Position numbers and translations under genes: made by a program. Source: Streptomyces anulatus (GTDB lineage Bacteria; Actinomycetota; Actinomycetes; Streptomycetales; Streptomycetaceae). Taken from it: DNA of 64,000 nt. Of the stretch, positions 35,259 through 45,118 are shown in pieces; the first letter of the stretch is position 1, and each line of letters starts with the position of its first letter. The stretch spans positions 62,001 to 126,000 of the forward strand of contig NZ_BMVK01000007.1 of the NCBI RefSeq assembly GCF_014650675.1, given 5' to 3'. Below the pieces are notes generated by a model that was given only the letters and a program-made list of their open reading frames with translations, had not been told where the DNA came from and did not search any database.

Positions 35259-37136
35259 TCAGCTCTGCTGCGCCTCCTCGGCGTTGTGCCACACCGTGAG
35301 GTCGATGGTGATGTAGCGGCTGGGGTCGTCCGGGCCCGCCTTGCCGCGGTAGGTCACGACGGCGATGTGTCCGGCCTTGCTGAGCACACAGATCTGCGAC
35401 CCGGACGTGAGCTGTTCGAGGTCGATCTTCTCGGTATAGCGGGTCTCCTGCCGGCAGACCTCCAGCGAACCCTTCTGCGAGTTCTTCAGGACCACCAGCT
35501 TCCCGTTGGCGCTGCCCACCCGCTCGTCGCCGAAGAGGGAGTCCCAGTAGAAGTAGAAGTCCCCCTTGCCGTAACTGACCCCGCTGCCGGTGTCCTCCTG
35601 CGGTCGGGGCGGATGGTCGGCGAGTTTCAGGGCGTAGTTCGCCGTCATGTCGATGCCCTCGTACGAGACGGGCCTGGGGTCGACCGGCTTCTCCCGGGCC
35701 TTGTCCCCGGAACCGCTGCCGCTCGAACCGCCGTCGGAGGACGCCTCGGTCCGGTCGCCCTTGCCGGTGGTGTCGGGGTCGTTCGGCAGCAGGGCGCCGA
35801 TGACGCCGAGGACGACCAGCGCGCCGAAGACCGAGGCGGCGACGATCAGACCCGGCCGCTTGGTGCGCGGCGCGGCGGGCTGGAACCCGGGCGGGACCCA
35901 GCCGGTCGGCTGGGAGCCGGGCTGCTGATAGCCGGGCCGGGCGTATCCGGACGGGTGCTGGGGCGGCGGGGTGGCGTAGCCCTGGGGGTGGGTGTGCTGC
36001 TGCCAGTGACCGGTCGGCACGGTTCCCGGCGTCCCCGGAACCCCCGGCGCCCCGGGGCCTCCCTGCGCTCCGGGTGCGGCCGGTCCGGTCTGTGTGGGTG
36101 CGGCGGCCACGGCGTGACCGGTCGGGGTGTACGGGTGGGCGGAGCCCGGCGCCGGGGGCTGCGGGGAGTACTGGGTCGGCGTGGGCGTGGGTGCGGTGGT
36201 GGGCTGTGGGGGCGGGGTGGGTGCGGGGGCGGGGAGTTGGTGGCGTTCGGTGATGGTGCCGGCGACTGCCTGGGGGAGCCAGTCCTCGCCCTGGCGCAGG
36301 GGTTCGGGGGAGATCTCGTGGCACATGCGGATGATGTCGGTGAGGGTGGGGCGGTCGGCGGGGTCACGGCTGAGGCAGCGGGTGACCAGGGGGCGCAGCG
36401 CGTCGGGGAGCCGGCTGAGGTCGGGGTCCTCGTGGACGATGCGGTAGAGGACGGCGTGCGAGGGGCCGTCGCCGTAGGCGGGTGCGCCGATCGCGGCGTA
36501 GGCGGCGATCTGGCCGAGGGCGAAGACGTCGGTGGCCGGGGTGACGGTGCCCACCGCCGCCTGTTCCGGTGACATGAACGCCGGGGTGCCGACGCTGACG
36601 CCGGTGCCGGTGAGGGCGGTGGTGTCGGCGGCCCGGGCGATGCCGAAGTCGATCACCCGGGGCCCGTCGGCGGCCAGCAGGACGTTCGCGGGCTTCAGGT
36701 CACGGTGGACGATCCCCGCACCATGGATGACACCGAGTGCCTCCGCCACCCCGACGGTCAGCAACAGCACGCTCCGCAACGGCAGCCGGCCGTGCCGGGC
36801 GACCGCGTGCGCGAGCGAGGGGCCCGGTACATAGGCCGTCGCCAGCCACGGCTGCGCCCCCTCGGTGTCCGAGTCGATGACCGGCGCGGTGTACAGGCCC
36901 TGCACCCGCTGCGCGGCCCGTACCTCCTGCTGGAAACGCCGCCGGAACTCGGGATCCTCACTGAACTCCGCCCGGATCACCTTGATCGCGAGAGGACGGC
37001 CACCGGGCGTGTACGAGAGATACACCTTGCCCATCCCGCCCGAGCCCAGCACGGCGGCCAGCCGATAACCCCCCACCACAGCCGGATCGTCGGCCTTGAG
37101 CGGCTGGAACGGGTCGGCCGAAGGTGCGCTGCTCAT
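35259..37136 (-). CDS. Eukaryote-type serine/threonine protein kinase, membrane-anchored
   Basis: A 625-residue kinase. The catalytic domain (about 22-280) contains the glycine loop LGSGGMGKVYL, the Lys in AIKV, HRDLKPANVLL and DFG (VIDFGIARA), then GTPAFMSPEQ. A long Pro/Gln/Thr linker (about 290-425) leads to one membrane helix (about 430-450). The extracellular domain of roughly 175 residues has two Cys (EVCRQ and QICVLSK) and no PASTA repeats, so its ligand is unknown. Monocistronic, divergent from the IclR gene. Confidence 0.92.
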   Translation of the reverse strand: MSSAPSADPFQPLKADDPAVVGGYRLAAVLGSGGMGKVYLSYTPGGRPLAIKVIRAEFSEDPEFRRRFQQEVRAAQRVQGLYTAPVIDSDTEGAQPWLATAYVPGPSLAHAVARHGRLPLRSVLLLTVGVAEALGVIHGAGIVHRDLKPANVLLAADGPRVIDFGIARAADTTALTGTGVSVGTPAFMSPEQAAVGTVTPATDVFALGQIAAYAAIGAPAYGDGPSHAVLYRIVHEDPDLSRLPDALRPLVTRCLSRDPADRPTLTDIIRMCHEISPEPLRQGEDWLPQAVAGTITERHQLPAPAPTPPPQPTTAPTPTPTQYSPQPPAPGSAHPYTPTGHAVAAAPTQTGPAAPGAQGGPGAPGVPGTPGTVPTGHWQQHTHPQGYATPPPQHPSGYARPGYQQPGSQPTGWVPPGFQPAAPRTKRPGLIVAASVFGALVVLGVIGALLPNDPDTTGKGDRTEASSDGGSSGSGSGDKAREKPVDPRPVSYEGIDMTANYALKLADHPPRPQEDTGSGVSYGKGDFYFYWDSLFGDERVGSANGKLVVLKNSQKGSLEVCRQETRYTEKIDLEQLTSGSQICVLSKAGHIAVVTYRGKAGPDDPSRYITIDLTVWHNAEEAQQS

Positions 37137-37349
37137 TTGGAACCATCCCCCTGGTCACGGCAGTCCGGAGCCTGCACACGCCCCGAAGATCAGACGAGAG
37201 CGTACCGAATGCCGGGGCGAGTCCGGGGCCTGGCCGCATCGCGGGGACAGCGCGGCGGCGTACGGTCCGTACAGGGGGCGGCCGGGCGCCTCCCTTACGC
37301 CCGGCGGAGCGGCCTTGCCGCTCCCCCGCACCGGGTCCATGCTTGTCCC

Positions 37350-38108
37350 ATGGGTGACCAGACCGGCCCCGAGCCGACGGTGTCCGTCCGGCAGGACCTC
37401 CGGTTGCTGGAGGCCGTCGGCGCACACCGGGAAGGCGCCTCCGCGCGGCAGCTGGCCCAGGAGGCGGGGTTGTCGGAAGTCACCGCCGGGCGGCTCCTGC
37501 ACGAGCTCGCCCGGGACGGGTATCTGCACGAGCTGGACGACGGCGCGTTCACCCTCCGCGAGCGCGACGGCCTGCCGGCCGCCGCCGACGGCCGGGCATT
37601 GTCGGAGCACATCCGCCCCCTGCTGTCGTCGCTGCGCGACAGCCTGTCCGCCGCCGTCTACCTGACGCTGTACGACGAGGGTGAGATCCGGGTCCTGGAG
37701 ATCGTCGACAGCCCGTACGCCCCTCGGGTGGACCTGTGGGTGGGTTTCCAGGACGCCGGGCACGCCACCGCGCTCGGCAAGAGCGTGCTCCGCGAGCTGG
37801 ACGGGGAGGCGCGCGCCAACTACCTCTCCCGCCACTCCCTGGCCGACCTCACCCCCCGCACCATCACCTCCCGGGAGGAGCTGCTGCGGCAGCTCGACTC
37901 CGCCCCGGCGGGCCCGCTCTCGCTGGACCGGGGGGAGTACGCGCGGGGTACGACGTGCGCGGCGGCGCCCGTGTACAGCGGTGACCAGGTCGGGGCGGTC
38001 GGCATCTCGTTCCGCTCGGACCGGATGTACCGGACCACCGAGGTCAGGGCGCGGCTGCTGGAGTCGGCGCTGCGCGTCACGCGGCGGCTGACCCTCCCGG
38101 GGTACTGA
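37350..38108 (+). CDS. IclR family transcriptional regulator
   Basis: A 252-residue regulator with an N-terminal IclR winged helix (ASARQLAQEAGLSEVTAGRLLHELARDGYL, about 28-58) and an effector domain with GHATALGKSVL, RGTTCAAAPVYSGDQVGAVGIS (near 200-222). Such regulators sense small organic acids. There is no clear target operon beside it; it converges with the DUF1345 gene and is divergent from the kinase. Confidence 0.88.
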   Translation: MGDQTGPEPTVSVRQDLRLLEAVGAHREGASARQLAQEAGLSEVTAGRLLHELARDGYLHELDDGAFTLRERDGLPAAADGRALSEHIRPLLSSLRDSLSAAVYLTLYDEGEIRVLEIVDSPYAPRVDLWVGFQDAGHATALGKSVLRELDGEARANYLSRHSLADLTPRTITSREELLRQLDSAPAGPLSLDRGEYARGTTCAAAPVYSGDQVGAVGISFRSDRMYRTTEVRARLLESALRVTRRLTLPGY

Positions 38109-38125
38109 CGTCTCCGCGAAGGCGC

Positions 38126-38764
38126 TCAGCCGGTGACGATGCCGGCGACCAGGTTGATCGTGGTGGCCAGGATGCTCGCGCCGAAGACGTACGACAGCAG
38201 GCAGTGCCGCAGGGCGACCGCGCGGATCCTGGAGGTGGAGACGTTGGTGTCGGAGACCTGGTACGTCATGCCCAGGTTGTAGCTGAAGTAGAGGAAGTCG
38301 ATGTAGCGCGGCGGTTCCTTCGTGTTGAAGTCGATCCCGCCGCCGGGCGGCCGGTAGTAGATGTACGCGTAGCGGGCGGCGTACATCAGATGGAGCGCCG
38401 CCCAGGACATGAACACGCCGCAGAGGGCCAGGGCGGCCGCCGCGTGGCTCAGGTCGGAGTCGCCGATCAGGAGCAGCAGCACGATGCCGACCAGTCCGGA
38501 CAGGGCGGCCCCGACGACGACCAGTTCCTCCGCCACGGGCCGGAACTCCTCGCGCCGGGCGTTGTCGTGGGTGGCGGCGGCGTCCATCGGCCACAGCACG
38601 AGCCATCCCGCGACGACGAAGAGGGTCTCCGCGGCGGCGATGCCGACGAGGATGCCCAGCGGCGCGTTGGCGAGCAGGACGCCGACCAGCGCGCCGACGG
38701 CGGCTCCGACCACCGCGGAGCCCGCGAGCCGGGGAACGGCGGGGAGCAGGAACCGACTGTTCAT
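38126..38764 (-). CDS. DUF1345 membrane protein
   Basis: A 212-residue protein with about five membrane helices and the DUF1345 C-terminal pattern YIDFLYFSYNLGMTYQVSD. The start is ATG 38764. Function unknown. It is divergent from the first YdeP-type oxidoreductase gene across 245 bases that hold nothing I can identify. Confidence 0.85.
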   Translation of the reverse strand: MNSRFLLPAVPRLAGSAVVGAAVGALVGVLLANAPLGILVGIAAAETLFVVAGWLVLWPMDAAATHDNARREEFRPVAEELVVVGAALSGLVGIVLLLLIGDSDLSHAAAALALCGVFMSWAALHLMYAARYAYIYYRPPGGGIDFNTKEPPRYIDFLYFSYNLGMTYQVSDTNVSTSRIRAVALRHCLLSYVFGASILATTINLVAGIVTG

Positions 38765-39009
38765 GGGGGCCTCACGTGGTGCCCGAGGAGCCTGGCGCCC
38801 CTGCTCCGCGGGGGCTCCCCACGGAGAGGGCCGGACCGTGTCAGCGTAGGCGCGCGTCGTGCGCGACGCAGCCCGGAGCGACCCGCCGCAGCCGAGTGGC
38901 AGGCGGGAATCACCGGACATAGCCTGCCCGGAAGGACCCGTTTTCGCCCCGCCATGACCGTCCGGTCCTCCGAGTCCGCCATACCCGCAGGTGAAAGGGT
39001 GGAAGTGCC

Positions 39010-41325
39010 GTGAGCACCGACAACGAAGCGCCGGAACCCCTGGAGCCCCGGGTCGGTCCCGTTCCCGAGGCCGATCCGCAGTTCCGGCCCTACCACCACC
39101 CCGCCGCGGGCTGGGGGGCGGCCAGGAGCGTGACCCGCTTCCTGGTGGAGGAACGCGCGCTGGTCGACGGGCCACGGGCCATCATGAAGATGAACCACGA
39201 GAACGGCGGGTTCGACTGCCCCGGGTGCGCGTGGCCGGACGACACCAAGGGCCTGCACCTGGACATCTGCGAGAACGGCATCAAGCACGTCACCTGGGAG
39301 ATGACCCGCAAGCGCGTGGGCCGTGAGTTCTTCGCCGCGCACTCGGTGACCGAGCTGTCCGGGTGGAGCGACTACGACCTGGAGAACCAGGGCCGGCTGA
39401 CCGAGCCGATGGCGTACGACCCCGCCTCCGACCACTACGTCCCGATCAGCTGGAAGGACGCGTTCGAGGTGGTCGGCGCGACCCTGCGCGGGCTCGACAG
39501 CCCGCACCGGGCGGCGTTCTACACCTCCGGCCGGCTCGGCAACGAGGCCACCTTCCTCTACCAGTTGATGGCCCGCGAGCTGGGCACGAACAATCTGCCG
39601 GACTGCTCCAACATGTGCCACGAGGCCAGCGGGCGGGCCCTCCAGGCCTCCCTCGGCACCGGAAAGGGAACGGTCGACCTCAAGGACTGGGAGTCCGCGG
39701 ACGCCCTGTTCATCCTGGGTGTCAACGCCGCGTCGAACGCGCCCCGCATGCTCACCGCCCTCGCCGAGGCCGACCGCCGGGGCGCGCAGATCGTGCACGT
39801 CAACCCGCTGGTAGAGGCGGCGGCCACTCGCACCATCGTCCCGCACGACTTCACGGACATGGCCCTGTTCAAGACCACCCGGACCAGCACGCTGAACCTG
39901 CAGCCGCGCATCGGCGGCGACATGGCGCTGCTGCGCGGCATGGCCAAGGCGGTCCTGGAGCAGTCGGCGAGCGACCCCAAGGCCCTGGACGTCGCGTTCA
40001 TCGACCGCCACACCACCGGCTTCGAGGAGTACCGGGCGCTGTGCGAGGCCACGCCCTGGGAGGAGTTGGAGCACCAGTCCGGTCTGAGCCGCGCCGACAT
40101 CCTCAAGGCGGCGCAGGTGTACGGGGAGGCCGACCGCTCCATCGTCAGCTGGTGTCTGGGGCTCACCCAGCACGAGCACGGCGTCGACACCGTCCGCGAG
40201 ATCGTCAACCTCCTTCTGCTGCGCGGCAATCTGGGCCGCGAGGGCGCGGGTCCCTCCCCCGTGCGCGGCCACAGCAACGTCCAGGGCAACCGCACGTGCG
40301 GCATCGATCACCGTCCCACCGACGCGTTCCTGGACCGGCTCGCCGAGGCGTGCAAGATCGACCCGCCCCGCGAGCACGGCCTGGACACCGTCCGCACGAT
40401 CCAGGCGATGCGGGAGGGCGAGGTGACGGTGTTCGTCGGGATGGGCGGCAACTTCGCGCTCGCCGCGCCCGACACCCCGGCCACGTACGCGGCACTGCGC
40501 TCCTGCGACCTCACCGTCCAGGTGAGCACCAAGCTGAACCGCAGCCATGTCGTCCACGGCCGCGCGGCCCTCATCCTGCCGTGCCTCGGACGCACCGAGA
40601 AGGACCACCAGCGCAAGGGCGTCCAGAGCACCTCGGTCGAGGACTCGATGAGCATGGTCCACATGTCCGTCGGGATGAAGCGCCCCGCGTCCCCGCACCT
40701 GCTGTCCGAGCCGGCCATCGTCGCCGGGATGGCGCGCGCCGCCCTGCCGGACAGCGCAACCCCCTGGGACTGGTACATCGAGGACTACGACCGGATCCGG
40801 GACACGATGGCCGATGCGCTGGACGGCTTCGAGGACTTCAACCGCCGGGTCCGCCTGCCCCTCGGCTTCCGTATCAAGCAGCCCGCGCGCGAACTGGTCT
40901 TCCTGACCCCGTCCGGGCGCGCGGAGTTCTCCGCGGCCGCACTGCCCGACGTCGTGCCCGAGGCCGGCACCCTGGCGCTGGGCACGATGCGCTCGCACGA
41001 CCAGTGGAACACCACCATCTACTCCGACAACGACCGCTACCGGGGCATCAAGAACCTGCGCACGCTGGTCTTCATGAACCGGGCCGACATGCGCGAGCGC
41101 GGGATCCCGGACATGGGGCCCGTCGACATCACGAGCACAGCGAAGGACGGCAGCGAGAGGTTCCTGAACGGCTACACGGCGATCCCGTACGACATCCCGC
41201 GCGGCTGTGCGGCCGGGTACATGCCGGAGATGAACGTGCTCTGCGCGCTGGGCGACTACAGCACCCAGAGCGACCAGCCGATCATGAAGCACGTCAAGGT
41301 GACGATCGTCCCGGCCGCCGCCTGA
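39010..41325 (+). CDS. FdhF/YdeP family molybdopterin oxidoreductase 1
   Basis: A 771-residue molybdopterin enzyme of the YdeP group (formate-dehydrogenase-H-like). The N-terminal FDCPGCAWPD motif and a third Cys (LDICENG) replace the standard iron-sulfur binding region. NNLPDCSNMCHEASG follows, with GLTQHEHGVD, VRGHSNVQG and a C-terminal MopB cofactor domain (RSHDQWNTTIYSDNDRYRG). Family roles include acid resistance in E. coli; the substrate is not settled. A close paralogue is 7 kb downstream with fdhD and the cofactor genes. Confidence 0.92.
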   Translation: MSTDNEAPEPLEPRVGPVPEADPQFRPYHHPAAGWGAARSVTRFLVEERALVDGPRAIMKMNHENGGFDCPGCAWPDDTKGLHLDICENGIKHVTWEMTRKRVGREFFAAHSVTELSGWSDYDLENQGRLTEPMAYDPASDHYVPISWKDAFEVVGATLRGLDSPHRAAFYTSGRLGNEATFLYQLMARELGTNNLPDCSNMCHEASGRALQASLGTGKGTVDLKDWESADALFILGVNAASNAPRMLTALAEADRRGAQIVHVNPLVEAAATRTIVPHDFTDMALFKTTRTSTLNLQPRIGGDMALLRGMAKAVLEQSASDPKALDVAFIDRHTTGFEEYRALCEATPWEELEHQSGLSRADILKAAQVYGEADRSIVSWCLGLTQHEHGVDTVREIVNLLLLRGNLGREGAGPSPVRGHSNVQGNRTCGIDHRPTDAFLDRLAEACKIDPPREHGLDTVRTIQAMREGEVTVFVGMGGNFALAAPDTPATYAALRSCDLTVQVSTKLNRSHVVHGRAALILPCLGRTEKDHQRKGVQSTSVEDSMSMVHMSVGMKRPASPHLLSEPAIVAGMARAALPDSATPWDWYIEDYDRIRDTMADALDGFEDFNRRVRLPLGFRIKQPARELVFLTPSGRAEFSAAALPDVVPEAGTLALGTMRSHDQWNTTIYSDNDRYRGIKNLRTLVFMNRADMRERGIPDMGPVDITSTAKDGSERFLNGYTAIPYDIPRGCAAGYMPEMNVLCALGDYSTQSDQPIMKHVKVTIVPAAA

Positions 41326-41343
41326 CCGCACGCCCGTCCCGGG

Positions 41344-43218
41344 TCACCTCGGTCGGGCGAGTCGCTCCAGGAGCAGGTGGGCCCGGCGCTCGGCGGCGGC
41401 GAGTTCGGTGGGGTCGATCTCCGCCGGCCAGAGCTCGCCCGCCGCGGCGTCGTCGGCCTCGCGCAACTCCACTACGGCCGCCGCCAGTCGTGTCTGGACG
41501 GCGGGCAAGGACGCCACCGAGCTTTCGCCCAGGGCGCGTTCGGCCCGTGCCGAAGCCGCACCGCACGCGACCAGGGCGTGCTGCGCCCGCACGGCGGCAC
41601 GGTCGTGCACCACCAGCAGGGCACAGACCAGCGCGATGCCGACCCCGAGCAGACTGCTCAGTGCGCGGTCCTGGACGAGGTCCCCGGCCGGCGAGGGGGC
41701 GACGAGGTCGGTGAGCAGCAGCGCCAGCGGGGTGAGGAAGACGACGCCGAGACCGTAGTTGCGGGCGACGACGTACTCCAGCAGGAACTCCAGCACCACG
41801 ATCACCAGGGTGAGGACCACCGGCTCGGGGCGCGCGGCCAGCACGCCGAGCGCGATCAACAGCCCCGCCGTCGTGCCCAGGGTGCGCTGCACGGCCCGCT
41901 GCGCCGCCGTCCGCACATTGACCGAGTGCAGAACCGCCGCGGCGGAGATCGCCGCCCAGTAGCCGTGGCCGAGCCCGAGCGGCAACGCCGCCGCTCCGGC
42001 GAGTCCGGTGCCGAGGAGCATGCGCAGCGCGGGCACGAGCAGGACCGAGGTACGGGCGGCGGCGCCGTGGCCCCGGCCCGTCACCAGCTCCGTGGCCCGC
42101 GCCTCGGCGGCGCGCAGGGAGGTGTCGGGAAGGCGGGTGGAGGACGAGGACGAGGAGGAGGAAGCGGCCGCGGGAGACGGGGAGGCGCCGGTGTCCGGGG
42201 CGGTGTCGGGAGCGGCGCCCGGGGCGGCGGTGTCCCGGGCCGTCGGCAGAGAGGCGGCTCGGGAAGAGGCGGTCGGGGCGAGGACCGCCAGTTCGGGGAG
42301 CATGCGCGGCAGCCGTCTGCGGCGGCTCACCAGGAGGTCGGCCTGACGGCGCAGGTTCCGTGCCGGACCGCAGGGGTCGTCCGGCGCCCGGCGCGCCGAA
42401 GCGATGAGCAACGCCCAGGCCAGGTCGGTGAGCCGGAGGCACGTATCGCCCCGGCCGCCCCGTTCCGCCCCGGTGGGCGGCATCACCCCGAGGGTCCGGT
42501 ACGCCTGGAGCACGGCGGCCGTCGCCCGGTGCCGTACGAGCCCCCGGCCGGCCCCCTCGCCCGCCGCCTCCCACAGGTCCGCCAGCTCGCGCAGCGCCGC
42601 GGCCACGACGAGCCGCTGCGGACGGTCCGGGTGCACGAACCAGCCGAGCACGGCGAGGACCCAGGCCACGGCGGCACCCGTCGCGGCCAGGGCTGTCTGC
42701 ACCCCGACATCGGTGGGGTCGGTCGAGCCGTAGGCCGCCACCGCGAAGGCGAAGAGCAACAGCACCGCTCCGAGGCCCCTCAGCCGGGCCGCGTCACAGG
42801 CGAACTTCGCGGCGGCGGCCACGAGGGCCATCGCCGCGACCGTCACGGCGGCGCCCGCTCCCCCGTCCCTCGGCTGCGCCCACACGGCGAGCGCCGAGCC
42901 GCAGCCCACGCACGCGGTCATCGCCACCGCGACGACGGCGAGCACCCGGGCTCTCCTCGCGTAGGGCAGGTTGCGGCCGAAGGTGGTGGTGAAGGAGCCG
43001 AGCATCGCGTAGACGGCGAGATCGGCCCGGCCCGCCAGGGCCATCGGCAACGCGGGCACCGCCATGGCGAGGGCGGCACGCAGGGCGAAGGAGAGGGCGC
43101 TGTCCACGCTCTGCAGGGCCAGCGCTCCCCTGGGCGAGAGCGCCCGCCCCACCCGGGCCGCCACCCGGCGCCGGGTGGCCGCTCCCCTGCCGTTCGGCTC
43201 TCCCCGGTCGCTCAGCAC
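41344..43218 (-). CDS. FUSC family membrane transporter
   Basis: A 624-residue protein using GTG 43218. A GTG at 43230 would lie directly against the GAGGAG ribosome site, so the downstream GTG is preferred. It has two blocks of about six membrane helices (35-190 and 395-535), separated by a polar linker with a Ser/Ala-rich low-complexity stretch (about 330-365). This is the FUSC/aromatic-acid-exporter layout. It overlaps the moaE stop and shares the operon of cofactor genes, though no direct link to molybdenum is known. Confidence 0.85.
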   Translation of the reverse strand: MLSDRGEPNGRGAATRRRVAARVGRALSPRGALALQSVDSALSFALRAALAMAVPALPMALAGRADLAVYAMLGSFTTTFGRNLPYARRARVLAVVAVAMTACVGCGSALAVWAQPRDGGAGAAVTVAAMALVAAAAKFACDAARLRGLGAVLLLFAFAVAAYGSTDPTDVGVQTALAATGAAVAWVLAVLGWFVHPDRPQRLVVAAALRELADLWEAAGEGAGRGLVRHRATAAVLQAYRTLGVMPPTGAERGGRGDTCLRLTDLAWALLIASARRAPDDPCGPARNLRRQADLLVSRRRRLPRMLPELAVLAPTASSRAASLPTARDTAAPGAAPDTAPDTGASPSPAAASSSSSSSSTRLPDTSLRAAEARATELVTGRGHGAAARTSVLLVPALRMLLGTGLAGAAALPLGLGHGYWAAISAAAVLHSVNVRTAAQRAVQRTLGTTAGLLIALGVLAARPEPVVLTLVIVVLEFLLEYVVARNYGLGVVFLTPLALLLTDLVAPSPAGDLVQDRALSSLLGVGIALVCALLVVHDRAAVRAQHALVACGAASARAERALGESSVASLPAVQTRLAAAVVELREADDAAAGELWPAEIDPTELAAAERRAHLLLERLARPR

Positions 43219-43706
43219 GCGCCGACCCACTCCTCGTCGCCGTCCGCGAAGAACTGGTGCTTCCAGACCGGCACCTCGTGCTTGAGGTCCTCGACCAGGC
43301 GCTCGCAGGCGGCGAAGGCCTCCGCACGGTGCGGGCAGGAGACGGCCGCGACGACCGCGACCTCGCCCACGGCCAGCCGGCCGGTGCGGTGCACGGCGGC
43401 CAGTGCGCGGACCGGGAAGTCGGCCGCGACCTTCTCCGCCACCCGGCGCAGTTCGGCCCCGGCGCCAGGGTGCGCGCTGTAGTGCAGGGAGGTCACCGGC
43501 CTCCCGCCGTCGTGGTCACGCACGGTGCCGACGAAGAGGGCGATGCCGCCGGCGGCGTCGTCGCCGACCGCCGCGTACACCTCGTCGAGGGAGAGGGGAT
43601 CCTCCCGCACGGCGAGAAGCCGGATCGGGTCGTCGTCCGGAGCACCGGAGGCGGAGGGAGCGGAGGCGGAGGGAGCGGAGGCGGAGCCGTCGGGCAGGTG
43701 CGTCAT
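43212..43706 (-). CDS. moaE: Molybdopterin synthase catalytic subunit
   Basis: A 164-residue MoaE. The core (about 27-164) has GGIALFVGTVRDHDGG, LHYSAHPGAGAEL, HRTGRLAVGEVAV and the catalytic-Lys end KHEVPVWKHQFFADG. It inserts sulfur from MoaD into precursor Z to make molybdopterin. The first 25 residues are an SASAPSA-type low-complexity repeat matching a DNA repeat. moaD is not in the window. Confidence 0.93.
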   Translation of the reverse strand: MTHLPDGSASAPSASAPSASGAPDDDPIRLLAVREDPLSLDEVYAAVGDDAAGGIALFVGTVRDHDGGRPVTSLHYSAHPGAGAELRRVAEKVAADFPVRALAAVHRTGRLAVGEVAVVAAVSCPHRAEAFAACERLVEDLKHEVPVWKHQFFADGDEEWVGAC

Positions 43707-43783
43707 GGTCAGGTCCTCAGCGTGGTGCGGCGTGGGCGTCGACGTGGGCGTGGGCCGGGATGCGGCGGCGGGCCGGGCGGCGG

Positions 43784-44986
43784 TCAGAGCCGGGGGACGT
43801 CGAGGATCTCGACGACGGACCCGGAATCCGCGCCGCCGGGCGGCACCACGGCCAGCCCGTCGGCGACAGCGAGGCCGCGCAGCATCGCCGGTCCGTCGAA
43901 CGGCAGCGGCGTCACCGCCGGCCCCGTGCGGCGCACCGGCAGCAACCGGGTGTCGCGGGGGTGCCCCGGCAGTGCGGCGGCGCAGGGCGCACGGACCGGC
44001 TCGGCGTCGGCGTGCCCGCCGAGGCGGCGCAGCAGCGGTACGGCGAGGGTCACCGTGCCGGCGACGGCGGCCAGCGGATTGCCGGGCAGACCCACCAGGT
44101 GCCTGGGCCGTCCCCCGGCGGCGGGCGGCAGCTCGGCGAGCAGCATGGGGTGGCCCGGCCGTACGGCGACGGAGTCGACGAGGAGCCGGGCGCCCGCCGC
44201 TCGCAGGGCTTCGTGCAGGAAGTCCACGGGGCCGGCGGCCGTGCTGCCCGTGGTGACGACCACGTCGGCGGTGGAGCCGCGCACGGCCTCGTACAGCGGC
44301 CCGAAGTCGTCCGGCAGCAGGCGGCGGCCGACGACGTCCGCGCCCTGACCGCGCAGCCAGGGCGGCAGCAGCGGGCCGAGGGCGTCGCGTACCCGGCCGT
44401 GCCGGGGCGGCCCCGTCTCCAGCAGTTCATCGCCGAGGACGAGCAGGTGCACGAGCGGGCGGCGGTGCACGGTGAGCCGGTCGTGGCCGGCGGCCGCCGC
44501 GAGGCCGAGGACGGCGGGGGTCACGCTCCGCCCGGCGGGGAGGAGGGGATCACCCGCGTGGCACTCCTGGCCGCGCGGCCGGACGTCACGGCCCGGCGCC
44601 GGGGGCCCGGGGCCCGTGGAGCGGCCGACCAGCAGGCCTTCCCGGGCGTCGCCCTCCCCGTCCTCCCTGCGGAGCACGGCGCGGGCGCCCTCGGGCAGGC
44701 GGGCGCCGGTGGCGATGGGGACAGCGGTCCCGGAGCGCAGCGGCTCGGGCTGCCCACCGGCCAGTACACCGCCGCCCCGGAGCCGCCAGGGGCCCGGTCC
44801 CGCCACGGCCCAGCCGTCCATGGCGGAGGTGTCGAACGGCGGCAGGTCGGTGAGTGCCGTCAGCGGCTCCGCGAGGGCGTGGCCGAGCGCCTCGGCGAGG
44901 TCGCGGGTGACGGGCGGCAGGGGCGGTACGGCGCGGGCGACGGCCCGTGCCTCCTCCCATTCCGTGTGCTTGGGCGCCGCGGTCAT
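43784..44986 (-). CDS. moeA: Molybdopterin molybdenumtransferase
   Basis: A 400-residue MoeA. ATG 44986 after GAGGGA is preferred over longer in-frame starts. Conserved parts are PPFDTSAMDGWAV (about 52-64), a middle domain with GDELLETG and TTGSTAAGPVDF (a variant of TGGTS), and GLPGNPLAA (about 315). MoeA inserts molybdate into adenylylated molybdopterin. It is in an operon with moaA upstream and moaE downstream. Confidence 0.9.
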   Translation of the reverse strand: MTAAPKHTEWEEARAVARAVPPLPPVTRDLAEALGHALAEPLTALTDLPPFDTSAMDGWAVAGPGPWRLRGGGVLAGGQPEPLRSGTAVPIATGARLPEGARAVLRREDGEGDAREGLLVGRSTGPGPPAPGRDVRPRGQECHAGDPLLPAGRSVTPAVLGLAAAAGHDRLTVHRRPLVHLLVLGDELLETGPPRHGRVRDALGPLLPPWLRGQGADVVGRRLLPDDFGPLYEAVRGSTADVVVTTGSTAAGPVDFLHEALRAAGARLLVDSVAVRPGHPMLLAELPPAAGGRPRHLVGLPGNPLAAVAGTVTLAVPLLRRLGGHADAEPVRAPCAAALPGHPRDTRLLPVRRTGPAVTPLPFDGPAMLRGLAVADGLAVVPPGGADSGSVVEILDVPRL

Positions 44987-45049
44987 GCGCTTCCCTCGTT
45001 TCCGGTCGTACTCGGTCCGTGGCTCCGCGTCGGGCGTCGGAGAGGTCGT

Positions 45050-45090
45050 TCGGTTCTCACGTGTCGACCGCCAGAGGTCGGTTCTCACGT
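45050..45090. repeat. 13-bp direct repeat before moeA
   Basis: TCGGTTCTCACGT occurs at 45050-45062 and 45078-45090, a period of 28 bases, in the 132-base gap between moaA and moeA. AGAGGTCG also precedes each copy. It may be a regulator site or a recent short duplication. Confidence 0.55.
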
Positions 45091-45118
45091 CTCGGATGCC
45101 GGCTCCCGCCTCGGGGCG

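Noticed and set aside
41400..43200. Long plus-strand frames opposite the FUSC gene
   Set aside because: They are antisense shadows caused by high GC; their translations are Arg/Gly/Gln-rich without domains.
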